This document shows positions 1 to 6,130 of a stretch of 9,251 nucleotides of DNA, piece after piece. The notes below the pieces were generated by a model, which worked only from the letters and a program-made list of their open reading frames with translations, was not told the DNA's origin and did not search any database. Numbering within the stretch: the first letter of the stretch is position 1; each line of letters begins with the position of its first letter. The translations under genes were made by a program, and so were the position numbers. The DNA comes from an uncultured Enterobacter sp. GTDB lineage: Bacteria > Pseudomonadota > Gammaproteobacteria > Enterobacterales > Enterobacteriaceae. The stretch covers positions 1 to 9,251 of the forward strand of contig CAMKZP010000112.1 of assembly GCA_946477805.1 (NCBI GenBank), read 5' to 3'.

Positions 1-47
1 CTACACTCGACTAGTCGTCGGCAGCGTCAGATGTGTATAAGAGACAG
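1..47 (+). other. Illumina Nextera adapter left on the contig end (not genomic)
   Basis: Positions 1-6 (CTACAC) are the tail of the Illumina P5 oligonucleotide. Positions 7-14 (TCGACTAG) sit where the i5 index belongs and match an index I remember from the Nextera XT v2 set (S513). Positions 15-28 (TCGTCGGCAGCGTC) are the Nextera read-1 sequence, and 29-47 (AGATGTGTATAAGAGACAG) are the 19-base Tn5 mosaic end used in tagmentation. The order and spacing are exactly those of a library molecule, so this is untrimmed adapter and not a natural transposon end. It adds false residues to any reading frame crossing it: LSLIHI on the minus strand in the maa frame, and LYTSDAADD in another frame. Confidence 0.98.
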
Positions 48-266
48 ATTGTATCCGTAGTCACAGCGAAAACTCGGCTCGATGTAGGCGCCGTCACCCT
101 GTCCAAGCAGCTCGGCCAGCACCCTTTTGCGTTCTGCTTTCTCGTCGGGCCCGGTATGGTTATAGCGATGGAGTAAATGGCGGGCGCGCAGGCGGTCTTC
201 CCGTAACGTCTCATCGCCGGGACGATATGGCTGGCCTGCAATCATTTTCTGCTTTTCTTCGCTCAT
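48..266 (-). CDS. maa: Maltose O-acetyltransferase, N-terminal part (cut by contig end)
   Basis: Maa transfers an acetyl group from acetyl-CoA to maltose and other sugars in the cytoplasm. The first 73 residues are present, from MSEEKQKMIAGQPYRPGDE to SFRCDYGYN. This matches the N-terminal maltose/galactoside acetyltransferase domain of E. coli Maa (RDRLRAR, HRYNH and AYIEP..FRCDYGYN are conserved). The whole left-handed beta-helix of hexapeptide repeats with the catalytic histidine is missing because the contig stops at the adapter junction near base 48; the family is usually about 183 residues. The ATG at 264-266 is preceded by a GAGGT ribosome-binding site. It is the last minus-strand gene after tomB-hha, as in E. 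coli. It is not a true pseudogene, only truncated by assembly. Confidence 0.93.
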
Positions 267-288
267 GGGAACCTCACTGATTCATGAT

Positions 289-309
289 TTCCCCTAGCGT
301 AAAGGGGAA
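289..309 (-). other. Small hairpin in the maa upstream region
   Basis: TTCCCCT at 289-295 and AGGGGAA at 303-309 form a perfect 7-bp stem with a 7-base loop, 22 bases before the maa start codon. It may lie in the maa leader RNA or be a protein-binding dyad. There is no U-tract, so it is not a typical terminator. The pairing is seen directly; any role is a guess. Confidence 0.3.
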
Positions 310-319
310 TACCAGGAAA

Positions 320-331
320 GGGAACGTTCCC
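320..331. repeat. 12-bp perfect palindrome GGGAACGTTCCC upstream of maa
   Basis: The 12 bases are a perfect inverted repeat between the CRP site and the maa start. They have the look of an operator half-site pair. The core GGAACGTTCC resembles GGAATGTTCC inside another dyad at 1410-1425. I do not recognise the regulator. Confidence 0.35.
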
Positions 332-341
332 GAAAATTCCG

Positions 342-357
342 TGTGATGGCAATCACA
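342..357 (-). promoter_or_regulatory. CRP (cAMP receptor protein) binding site
   Basis: TGTGATGGCAATCACA carries both conserved CRP half-sites, TGTGA and TCACA, with the standard 6-base spacer. Its centre (about 349.5) is 83 bases upstream of the maa start and more than 115 bases beyond the hha stop, so maa is the likely target. Catabolite control fits a sugar acetyltransferase. I could not place a convincing -10/-35 pair: TGGTAT (309-314) and TACGCT (296-301), read on the minus strand, are weak -10 candidates, the second putting CRP near -60. The site is clear; the effect on maa is inferred. Confidence 0.7.
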
Positions 358-474
358 ACTTTAAGTTGATAAACGCATTTCAAGCGGGGACCTGTCTGTT
401 ACACAGGGATCGTAACGCGAAGGTAAATTTAGCGCACAGGGTGACGTAGAAACTCTACAGACACGCCTGAGGAA

Positions 475-693
475 TTAACGAACAAATTTCCACACAGAAG
501 TAGGGATTTTGTCATAAAGTTTATTCATTGTTAGCTCAGCAAGACGATGGTCAGCGGCTGAATAAAATACCGCCAGTTCATTATCAGGAAGCTCGTATTT
601 ATTCTTTTCAATTACGCGTTCGAGGGTATCGATAGACTGACAGCGTCGCAGACGCATCAAATAATCGACTTTTGTTAATGGTTTATCAGACAT
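475..693 (-). CDS. hha: Hha, haemolysin expression-modulating nucleoid protein
   Basis: Hha is a small cytoplasmic protein that binds H-NS and helps silence AT-rich and horizontally acquired genes; it is also described as the toxin partner of TomB. The 72 residues equal the usual family length and differ from E. coli Hha at only a few positions, as recalled. The block YLMRLRRCQ, with Cys18, and SAADHRLAELTMNKLYDKIP are intact, as is Asp48, reported in E. coli as important for H-NS contact. The ATG at 691-693 has a TAGGTGA ribosome-binding site. It lies 27 bp downstream of tomB and is probably co-transcribed with it. No terminator with a U-tract is visible after it; a 5-bp stem at 391-407 is too weak to call. 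Confidence 0.97.
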   Translation of the reverse strand: MSDKPLTKVDYLMRLRRCQSIDTLERVIEKNKYELPDNELAVFYSAADHRLAELTMNKLYDKIPTSVWKFVR

Positions 694-720
694 AAATTCA
701 CCTAGTTAATTGTAATAATT

Positions 721-1095
721 TTAACAGGAAAGGCTAACAGGGTTCGCTCTGCTTGCGTTGATGAAGCAGCGAAATAGTCGGTTTCCTGATTTACGCCATT
801 TCTGCAAATCCTGTGCGTTAATGCCGTAGCTGCTGAACAACATAAAGGTGTCGTCCAGGTATTCGTCAATTTGCTCAATCAGCTTATTATCTTCATTGTA
901 CTTAATTTTATAATTAAGTGCGAAGGTCGCGATATGCTCTATCAGCTCGTTAAGCTGTAAATTGATGGCAGACGTTGGGTCATTTACCCAGCCATGGTTG
1001 CTTTCATCAAGATTGGCAAGGCAGTCATGGTACAAGGATTCGCAGAGAAATTTCAACTGCGCGATATCATGCCTTTTTGGCGAGTACTCGTCCAT
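721..1095 (-). CDS. tomB: TomB, Hha antagonist / biofilm-modulating protein
   Basis: TomB (formerly YbaJ) counteracts Hha toxicity and influences biofilm formation in E. coli. The 124-residue product MDEYSPKRHDIAQLKF... is nearly identical to the E. coli protein over its full length. It keeps Cys18, reported as the oxidisable residue of the oxygen-sensitive Hha-TomB pair, and the block NDPTSAINLQLNELIEHIATFALNYKIKYNEDNKL is intact. The frame stays open for 25 codons further upstream, but the ATG at 1093-1095 is chosen because homology begins there and AAGGGG stands 7 bases before it. The stop is 27 bp before hha, giving a tomB-hha operon. Confidence 0.96.
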   Translation of the reverse strand: MDEYSPKRHDIAQLKFLCESLYHDCLANLDESNHGWVNDPTSAINLQLNELIEHIATFALNYKIKYNEDNKLIEQIDEYLDDTFMLFSSYGINAQDLQKWRKSGNRLFRCFINASRANPVSLSC

Positions 1096-1102
1096 AGCGC
1101 AT

Positions 1103-1108
1103 CCCCTT
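1103..1108 (-). promoter_or_regulatory. Ribosome-binding site that fixes the tomB start
   Basis: AAGGGG, read on the minus strand, ends 7 bases before the ATG at 1095. It decides in favour of the 124-residue product over an open-frame extension that reaches 1170. Confidence 0.75.
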
Positions 1109-1195
1109 CTGAGTGATTTCTTACTCACCGAACAACATTGTCGGGATGGATACAACTTACTTAGCCGCACGGGTGCTGTGTTCCTGATAACTCTA

Positions 1196-1224
1196 ACTAT
1201 AAGCCACTCTGATCAAGATTTCAT
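1196..1224 (-). promoter_or_regulatory. Candidate sigma-70 promoter of tomB-hha
   Basis: On the minus strand, ATGAAA (1219-1224, 4 of 6 matches to TTGACA) and TATAGT (1196-1201, 5 of 6 matches to TATAAT) are separated by 17 bases. Transcription would begin near 1189, giving a leader of about 95 bases before tomB. Other promoters in the AT-rich stretch upstream are possible. Confidence 0.45.
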
Positions 1225-1564
1225 CGCGCTATTACGAAAAATTACAATTAAAGCGCAATGCTGCGAGGGGGTACGCAAATGATCATCATGGGCAGAAAAA
1301 GGTTATCATTGAAATGAACATTTTTTTACGGCTTCCTTACATTTCATCGAGTTATGTTTTCCCTTCAACCGACGTCTTTTTTCAGACTTTAACTATCCAG
1401 GACTAAGAGTTAGGAATGTTCCTAATAATTTATCCGAAGAAATGAAATTAAAAAAACCATCATCTCGTTGATTAGGAGATCCCGTATTTATGATAAGTCT
1501 AATAACCCTGGCAGAAAATAAATAAACCGACAATAAGCGTAATTTATGATTTTTCCTGCAAAAG
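1225..1564. other. Gene-free AT-rich region between the acrB terminator and the tomB promoter
   Basis: About 340 bases with no frame that resembles a protein and no tRNA or recognisable small RNA. The stretch is clearly more AT-rich than the flanking genes, with several A and T runs (for example at 1320-1327 and 1447-1456). Such DNA could bind H-NS/Hha and give feedback on tomB-hha, but nothing in the sequence proves it. The only clear structure inside is the inverted repeat at 1410-1425. A short plus-strand frame overlapping 962-1282 is mostly antisense to tomB and lacks family resemblance. Confidence 0.6.
1410..1425. repeat. Inverted repeat TTAGGAA-TG-TTCCTAA
   Basis: Two perfect 7-base arms, TTAGGAA (1410-1416) and TTCCTAA (1419-1425), separated by TG, stand in the intergenic region about 315 bases upstream of tomB. 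There is no adjacent U-tract. It looks like a dimeric-protein operator; the binding protein is unknown. Confidence 0.45.
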
Positions 1565-1590
1565 AAAAAGGCCGCTAATGCGGCCTTTTT
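1565..1590 (-). terminator. Rho-independent terminator of acrAB (bidirectional form)
   Basis: AAAAAGGCCGC (1565-1575) pairs perfectly with GCGGCCTTTTT (1580-1590) around a TAAT loop, an 11-bp stem with a GC-rich core. Read on the minus strand, the T-run continues through 1569-1561 (TTTTTCTTT), placing it 18 bases after the acrB stop. The symmetrical A/T runs could also stop plus-strand transcription. Confidence 0.93.
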
Positions 1591-1607
1591 ATCGGATGAA
1601 ACCGGTA

Positions 1608-4600
1608 TCAGTGATGTTCTACTGAATGATTGTGCTCAATATCTTCATTCTTCCGGCTGAAGCGGCGGCGAACCACCACGAAGAATACCGGTACGAAGAA
1701 GATAGCCAGAACCGTCGCGGTAACCATCCCGCCCATTACGCCAGTACCTACGGCGTTCTGTGCGCCGGAGCCTGCGCCGGTGCTGATAACCAGCGGCATT
1801 ACCCCAAGGATAAACGCCAGGGACGTCATCAGGATGGGACGCAGACGCATGCGAACTGCATCAAGCGTTGCCTCAATCAGCCCTTTGCCTTCTTTCTCCA
1901 TGAGGTCTTTGGCGAATTCCACGATAAGTATCGCGTTCTTCGCCGACAGGCCAATGGTTGTCAGCAGGCCCACCTGGAAGTAAACGTCGTTGGTCAGCCC
2001 GCGGAACGTGGCGGCAAGCAGCGCACCGATAACCCCCAGCGGAACCACCAGCATAACGGAGAACGGAATCGACCAGCTCTCGTACAGTGCCGCCAGACAC
2101 AGGAATACCACAATCAGTGAAATGGCGTACAGGGCAGGGGCCTGGTTACCGGACAGACGTTCCTGATAGGACATACCCGTCCAGTCATAGCCGATACCCG
2201 CAGGCAGCTTGCTGGCCAGCTCTTCCATCAGGTTCATGGCTTCACCGGTGCTTCGACCCGGCGCCGCCTGACCGAGGATTTCCATCGACGGCAGCCCGTT
2301 ATAGCGTTCCAGACGCGGCGAACCGTATTCCCAGTGCGAGGTGGAGAAGGCGGAGAACGGCACCATCTGGCCGTTGCTGCCGCGAACGAACCAGTTGTTG
2401 ATATCGTTCGGCAACATACGGTATTCCGCTTCGGACATAACGTACACTTTCTTCACGCGACCACGGTCGATGAAGTCGTTAACGTAGCTACCGCCCCAGG
2501 CAGCGCCCAGCGTGGTATTGATGTCGGTAATGGAAACGCCCAGCGCCTGCGCTTTTTCTTGATCGATATCGATTTTGTACTGCGGAGTATCTTCCAGGCC
2601 GTTAGGACGCACGCCAACCAGCAGGTCAGGGTGTTTCGCGACTTCACCAAACAGCTGGTTACGCGCCTGCGTCAGTTTTTCGTGACCCAGTCCACCCTGG
2701 TCAATCAGCTGGAAGTCGAAGCCGGTCGCGGTACCCAGTTCAACAATCGCTGGCAGGTTAAAGGCGAAGACCATCGCATCTTTAATCTGCGAGAAGGTGC
2801 CCATTGCGCGGCCGGTGATGGCTTCAACTTTATTCTCATCGCCCGGACGATCCGCCCAGTCTTTCAGAGAAACGAAGGCAATACCGGTGTTCTGACCACG
2901 GCCCGCAAAGCCAAAGCCGTTAACCGCAAACACGGATTCAACATTCGCTTTCTCTTTGTTGAGATAGTAGTCAGTCACTTCATCCAGCACTTTCTGGGTA
3001 CGTTCTTGCGATGCACCCGCAGGCAACTGCGCCATTGTCAGGAATACGCCCTGGTCTTCATCCGGCAGGAACGAGCTTGGCAGACGAACGAACAGGTAAG
3101 CCATGCCCACCACGATGATGATATAGAGCAGCAGGTAACGACCGGTACTGCGCAGGATGTTGCCCACGCTGTCGGTGTAGTGGTGCGTGCTCTTCTCAAA
3201 CATGCGGTTAAACCAGCCGAAGAACCCTTTGTGCTCGCCGTGGCCGCCTTTCTGAACCGGCTTCAGCATGGTCGCACACAGCGCTGGCGTTAGGATCAAC
3301 GCCACCAGAACAGACAGCGCCATCGCGGAAACGATAGTGATGGAGAACTGGCGGTAAATCGCACCGGTGGAGCCACCGAAGAAGGCCATCGGGATAAATA
3401 CCGCGGACAGCACCATCGCGATACCGACCAGCGCGCCCTGGATCTGACCCATTGATTTACGGGTGGCTTCCTTCGGCGGCAGCCCTTCTTCCGCCATCAC
3501 GCGCTCGACGTTTTCAACCACAACGATGGCGTCATCCACGAGCAAGCCGATGGCGAGCACCATCCCGAACATCGTCAGGGTGTTTATCGAGTAGCCAAAT
3601 ATGGACAGGATTGCGAAGGTTCCGAGCAGAACAACCGGCACGGCGATGGTTGGGATAAGCGTCGCGCGGAAGTTTTGCAGGAACAGGTACATCACCAGGA
3701 AGACGAGGATGATCGCCTCTACCAGGGTTTTTACCACTTCGTGAATCGAGATTTTAACAAACGGCGTGGTGTCATACGGGTAAACGATTTTCAGACCTGA
3801 CGGGAAGAACGGTTCCATCTTCTTCAGCTCTGCACGGATAGCCGCTGCGGTGTCCAGGGCGTTAGCCCCTGTCGCCAGTTTGATACCCAGGCCCGAAGCC
3901 GGTTTGCCGTTAAACTTCGCGATAATGTCGTAGTTTTCACCGCCCAGTTCCACTTTCGCCACGTCACGCAGGCGAACCTGGGAACCGTCCTGATTGACCT
4001 TCAGCAGAATTTTGCTGAACTCGTCGGCGGAGGTCAGACGGGTTTGCGCGATGATGGAAGCGTTAAGCTGCTGGCCTTTCACCGGCGGCGTACCGCCTAA
4101 CTGACCGGCTGCAACCTGGGCGTTCTGCGCTTTGATGGCGTTGATCACGTCGACCGGCGTCAGCTGGAAGTTGTTCAGTTTGTTCGGATCCATCCAGATA
4201 CGCATGGCGTACTGGGAACCGAACAGCTGAACGTCACCCACGCCGGAGGTACGGCTGATGGCATCCTTCATGTTGGCGCCCACGTAGTCGGAAATATCCT
4301 CCTGCGTCATGGTGCCGTTGGTGTTGATGACGCCCACAACCATCAGGAAGCTGCTGGACGATTTCTCGACGCTCACGCCCTGCTGTTGTACTTCCTGCGG
4401 CAGCAGCGGCATCGCCAGCTGCAGTTTGTTCTGCACCTGAACCTGCGCGATGTCAGCATCGGTGCCTGACTCGAAGGTCAGGGTGATCTGAACTGTACCG
4501 GTTGAGTCACTGTTTGAGGACATGTACATCAGGTTATCGATACCGTTCATGTTCTGTTCGATAACCTGCGTAACGGTATCCTGCACCGTTTTTGCATCAG

Positions 4601-4754
4601 CCCCAGGGTAGGTTGCGGAAATTGTTACCGCCGGTGGCGCAATCGTTGGATATTGCGCGACGGGCAGCTTCAGGATCGCAAGTCCCCCAGCTAGCATGAT
4701 GATTATGGCGATCACCCATGCAAATATGGGGCGATCGATAAAGAAATTAGGGAT
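1608..4754 (-). CDS. acrB: AcrB, RND multidrug efflux pump, with ATC at the start-codon position
   Basis: AcrB is the trimeric inner-membrane proton/drug antiporter of AcrAB-TolC; it exports antibiotics, dyes, bile salts and detergents. From the ATC the product is 1048 residues, against 1049 in E. coli, one residue short in the cytoplasmic loop near KPVQKGGHGEHKGFF. Proton-relay Asp407/Asp408 (GLLVDDAIVV) and the lysine near residue 940 (LSAKNAIL) are intact, as are the drug-pocket phenylalanines of VQLFGSQ, SVFAVNGFGFAGRG and GIAFVSL. No frameshift or internal stop. The start is odd: PNFFIDRPIFAWV follows directly after ATC (4752-4754) where the family has ATG, and TAA GAC precedes it, so no upstream start exists. 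A GTG at 4713-4715 would give 1035 residues lacking the first 13, without a visible ribosome-binding site. It lies 22 bp after acrA in one operon. Confidence 0.95.
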   Translation of the reverse strand: MPNFFIDRPIFAWVIAIIIMLAGGLAILKLPVAQYPTIAPPAVTISATYPGADAKTVQDTVTQVIEQNMNGIDNLMYMSSNSDSTGTVQITLTFESGTDADIAQVQVQNKLQLAMPLLPQEVQQQGVSVEKSSSSFLMVVGVINTNGTMTQEDISDYVGANMKDAISRTSGVGDVQLFGSQYAMRIWMDPNKLNNFQLTPVDVINAIKAQNAQVAAGQLGGTPPVKGQQLNASIIAQTRLTSADEFSKILLKVNQDGSQVRLRDVAKVELGGENYDIIAKFNGKPASGLGIKLATGANALDTAAAIRAELKKMEPFFPSGLKIVYPYDTTPFVKISIHEVVKTLVEAIILVFLVMYLFLQNFRATLIPTIAVPVVLLGTFAILSIFGYSINTLTMFGMVLAIGLLVDDAIVVVENVERVMAEEGLPPKEATRKSMGQIQGALVGIAMVLSAVFIPMAFFGGSTGAIYRQFSITIVSAMALSVLVALILTPALCATMLKPVQKGGHGEHKGFFGWFNRMFEKSTHHYTDSVGNILRSTGRYLLLYIIIVVGMAYLFVRLPSSFLPDEDQGVFLTMAQLPAGASQERTQKVLDEVTDYYLNKEKANVESVFAVNGFGFAGRGQNTGIAFVSLKDWADRPGDENKVEAITGRAMGTFSQIKDAMVFAFNLPAIVELGTATGFDFQLIDQGGLGHEKLTQARNQLFGEVAKHPDLLVGVRPNGLEDTPQYKIDIDQEKAQALGVSITDINTTLGAAWGGSYVNDFIDRGRVKKVYVMSEAEYRMLPNDINNWFVRGSNGQMVPFSAFSTSHWEYGSPRLERYNGLPSMEILGQAAPGRSTGEAMNLMEELASKLPAGIGYDWTGMSYQERLSGNQAPALYAISLIVVFLCLAALYESWSIPFSVMLVVPLGVIGALLAATFRGLTNDVYFQVGLLTTIGLSAKNAILIVEFAKDLMEKEGKGLIEATLDAVRMRLRPILMTSLAFILGVMPLVISTGAGSGAQNAVGTGVMGGMVTATVLAIFFVPVFFVVVRRRFSRKNEDIEHNHSVEHH

Positions 4755-4764
4755 GTCTTAACGG

Positions 4765-4769
4765 CTCCT
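4765..4769 (-). promoter_or_regulatory. Ribosome-binding site of acrB
   Basis: AGGAG on the minus strand lies 10 bases before the ATC at 4754. It supports initiation at that position and not at the internal GTG 39 bases further down, which has no purine-rich stretch at the right distance. Confidence 0.8.
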
Positions 4770-4776
4770 GTTTAAG

Positions 4777-5970
4777 TTAAGACTTGGTTTGTTCTGACTG
4801 GCCAGCGGCCGAAGCTTGTTGTTTCTCGTCAGATTTCACTTCCTGTGCTTTAACCTGCGCGCCAGGACGAACTTTTTGCAAACCAGTAATAATTACGCGA
4901 TCGCCATCTTTCAGACCTTCCGTCACCAGCCACTTGTCGCCAATCGCCTGGGTTGCGGTGATATTGCGCGTCTCGACTTTGTCATCTGCACCCACAACCA
5001 GCGCGCTCGCATCGCCACGCGGCGTACGGGTGACACCCTGCTGAGGAACCAGAATTGCGGTTGGGTTAGTCCCTTCTTCCAGGCGTGCGCGAACGAACAT
5101 ACCCGGCAGCAGATTTTTGTCAGGGTTCGGGAAAATCGCACGTAAGGTGATGGAACCGGTGGTCTGATCGACCGTTACATCAGAAAATTCCAGTGTGCCT
5201 GCCTGAGCGAACTTGATACCGTCGTTAGTCACAAGCTCAACTTTTGCTTTGCCGTTTTCCTGCTTCAGCGTGCCGTTTGCCAGCTCTTGCTTCAGGCGCA
5301 GGAAATCATTGCTGGACTGGGTGACGTCGACGTAGATCGGATCAAGCTGCTGCACGGTAGCCAGCGCGTTGGTTTGTCCGTTCTGCACCAGCGCCCCTTC
5401 CGTGACGGAAGATTTACCAATGCGACCGCTGATAGGCGAGGTGACTTTGGTATAGGCCAGGTTGATACGCGCGGTCTCGACAGCCGCTTTTGCTGCCACG
5501 ACGGCGGCGTTAGCCTGCTGTGCATCGGCCAGGGCAGTATCGTAATCCTGTTGACTGATGTATTTGGTGCCGAGCAGTTTTTTGTAGCGGTTCAGCGTGA
5601 GCTGAGCAATTTTGGCGGCGGCGTCGGCTTTTGCCAGGTCGCCTTTCGCGCTCTCATAAGACGCCTGATAGGTTGCTGGATCAATCTGATACAGGGACTC
5701 ACCGGCTTTAACATCACCGCCTTCGGTGAAGTTACGTTTCAGGATGATGCCGCTAACCTGAGGACGAACTTCCGCAATGCGGTAAGCGCTGGTGCGGCCC
5801 GGCAGTTCGGTTGTTATCTGTAGAGGTTCGGACTTAAGCGTCACGACGCCTACTTCAGGCACCTGCTGAGCGCCTTGTTGAGCCTGATTGTCGTCACATC
5901 CTGTAAGCGCTAAGCTGCCTGAGAGCATCAGAACGACCGCCAGAGGCGTTAACCCTCTGTTTTTGTTCAT
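4777..5970 (-). CDS. acrA: AcrA, periplasmic adaptor lipoprotein of AcrAB-TolC
   Basis: AcrA is the membrane fusion protein that joins the AcrB trimer to the TolC outer-membrane channel. The 397 residues match the E. coli length. A lipoprotein signal (MNKNRG, hydrophobic core, lipobox LTGC) ends at Cys25, the lipidation site. Then come the barrel and lipoyl halves (PGRTSAYRIAEVRPQVSG; SPISGRIGKS) flanking an alpha-helical hairpin of about residues 98-172. Its tip has the TolC-contact pattern R-x3-L-x6-S at Arg128, Leu132 and Ser139. The beta-barrel and membrane-proximal domains follow, and the C-terminus is Gln/Ser/Lys-rich as in relatives. The frame opens 12 codons earlier, but the ATG at 5968-5970 is chosen for the signal peptide and the GAGG 7 bases upstream. 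It is transcribed divergently from acrR and is first in the operon with acrB. Confidence 0.98.
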   Translation of the reverse strand: MNKNRGLTPLAVVLMLSGSLALTGCDDNQAQQGAQQVPEVGVVTLKSEPLQITTELPGRTSAYRIAEVRPQVSGIILKRNFTEGGDVKAGESLYQIDPATYQASYESAKGDLAKADAAAKIAQLTLNRYKKLLGTKYISQQDYDTALADAQQANAAVVAAKAAVETARINLAYTKVTSPISGRIGKSSVTEGALVQNGQTNALATVQQLDPIYVDVTQSSNDFLRLKQELANGTLKQENGKAKVELVTNDGIKFAQAGTLEFSDVTVDQTTGSITLRAIFPNPDKNLLPGMFVRARLEEGTNPTAILVPQQGVTRTPRGDASALVVGADDKVETRNITATQAIGDKWLVTEGLKDGDRVIITGLQKVRPGAQVKAQEVKSDEKQQASAAGQSEQTKS

Positions 5971-6036
5971 ATGTAAACCTCGAGTGTCCGATTTCAAATT
6001 GATCAAGGGTCCTGAGTCTAAAAACCCATTGCTGCG

Positions 6037-6047
6037 TTTATATTATC
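6037..6047 (-). promoter_or_regulatory. Candidate -10 region of the acrAB promoter
   Basis: On the minus strand, overlapping -10-like hexamers GATAAT (6042-6047) and TATAAA (6037-6042) stand about 70 bases before the acrA start. The -35 position 17 bases upstream falls inside the AcrR operator (6060-6083) and is a poor match to TTGACA. This agrees with a promoter that is repressed by AcrR and needs activators. Which hexamer is used cannot be settled by eye. Confidence 0.45.
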
Positions 6048-6059
6048 GTCATGCTATGG

Positions 6060-6083
6060 TACATACATTCATAAATGTATGTA
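6060..6083. promoter_or_regulatory. AcrR operator (24-bp inverted repeat)
   Basis: Perfect 10-base arms TACATACATT (6060-6069) and AATGTATGTA (6074-6083) flank CATA in the acrA-acrR divergent region. This is the inverted repeat known as the AcrR target upstream of acrA in E. coli. It overlaps the expected -35 of acrAB and lies 28 bases before acrR, so AcrR can repress the pump and probably itself. Confidence 0.94.
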
Positions 6084-6111
6084 AATCTGACTCCTGTAAA
6101 TTCATCGACGT

Positions 6112-6130
6112 ATGGCACGAAAAACCAAAC
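6112..6130 (+). promoter_or_regulatory. MarA/SoxS/Rob/RamA box of acrAB, inside the acrR start
   Basis: The 19 bases ATGGCACGAAAAACCAAAC fit the marbox consensus AYnGCACnnWnnRYYAAAY at every defined position. The box covers codons 1-6 of acrR and lies about 75 bases upstream of the likely acrAB start point. This location agrees with my recollection of the acrAB marbox in E. coli and Salmonella. It links the pump to the Mar, Sox, Rob and Ram stress regulators. Confidence 0.88.

Noticed and set aside
29..47. A Tn5-type mosaic end, as sign of a natural transposon
   Set aside because: It is joined to the Nextera read-1 sequence, an index and P5 bases, so it comes from library preparation.
391..407. 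Hairpin CCTGT/ACAGG after hha as a terminator
   Set aside because: Only a 5-bp stem and no T-run on the minus strand; too weak to call.
1096..1170. 25-codon N-terminal extension of tomB
   Set aside because: Homology to TomB begins at the ATG at 1095, which has its own AAGGGG ribosome-binding site; the extension resembles nothing known.
962..1282. Plus-strand frame of 106 codons over tomB and its upstream region
   Set aside because: More than a third is antisense to tomB codons, and the rest covers the tomB leader and promoter; no resemblance to a known protein.
2334..3293. Plus-strand open frame (319 codons) opposite acrB
   Set aside because: It is a shadow of the conserved acrB codons; no recognisable domain, no fitting promoter or ribosome-binding site.
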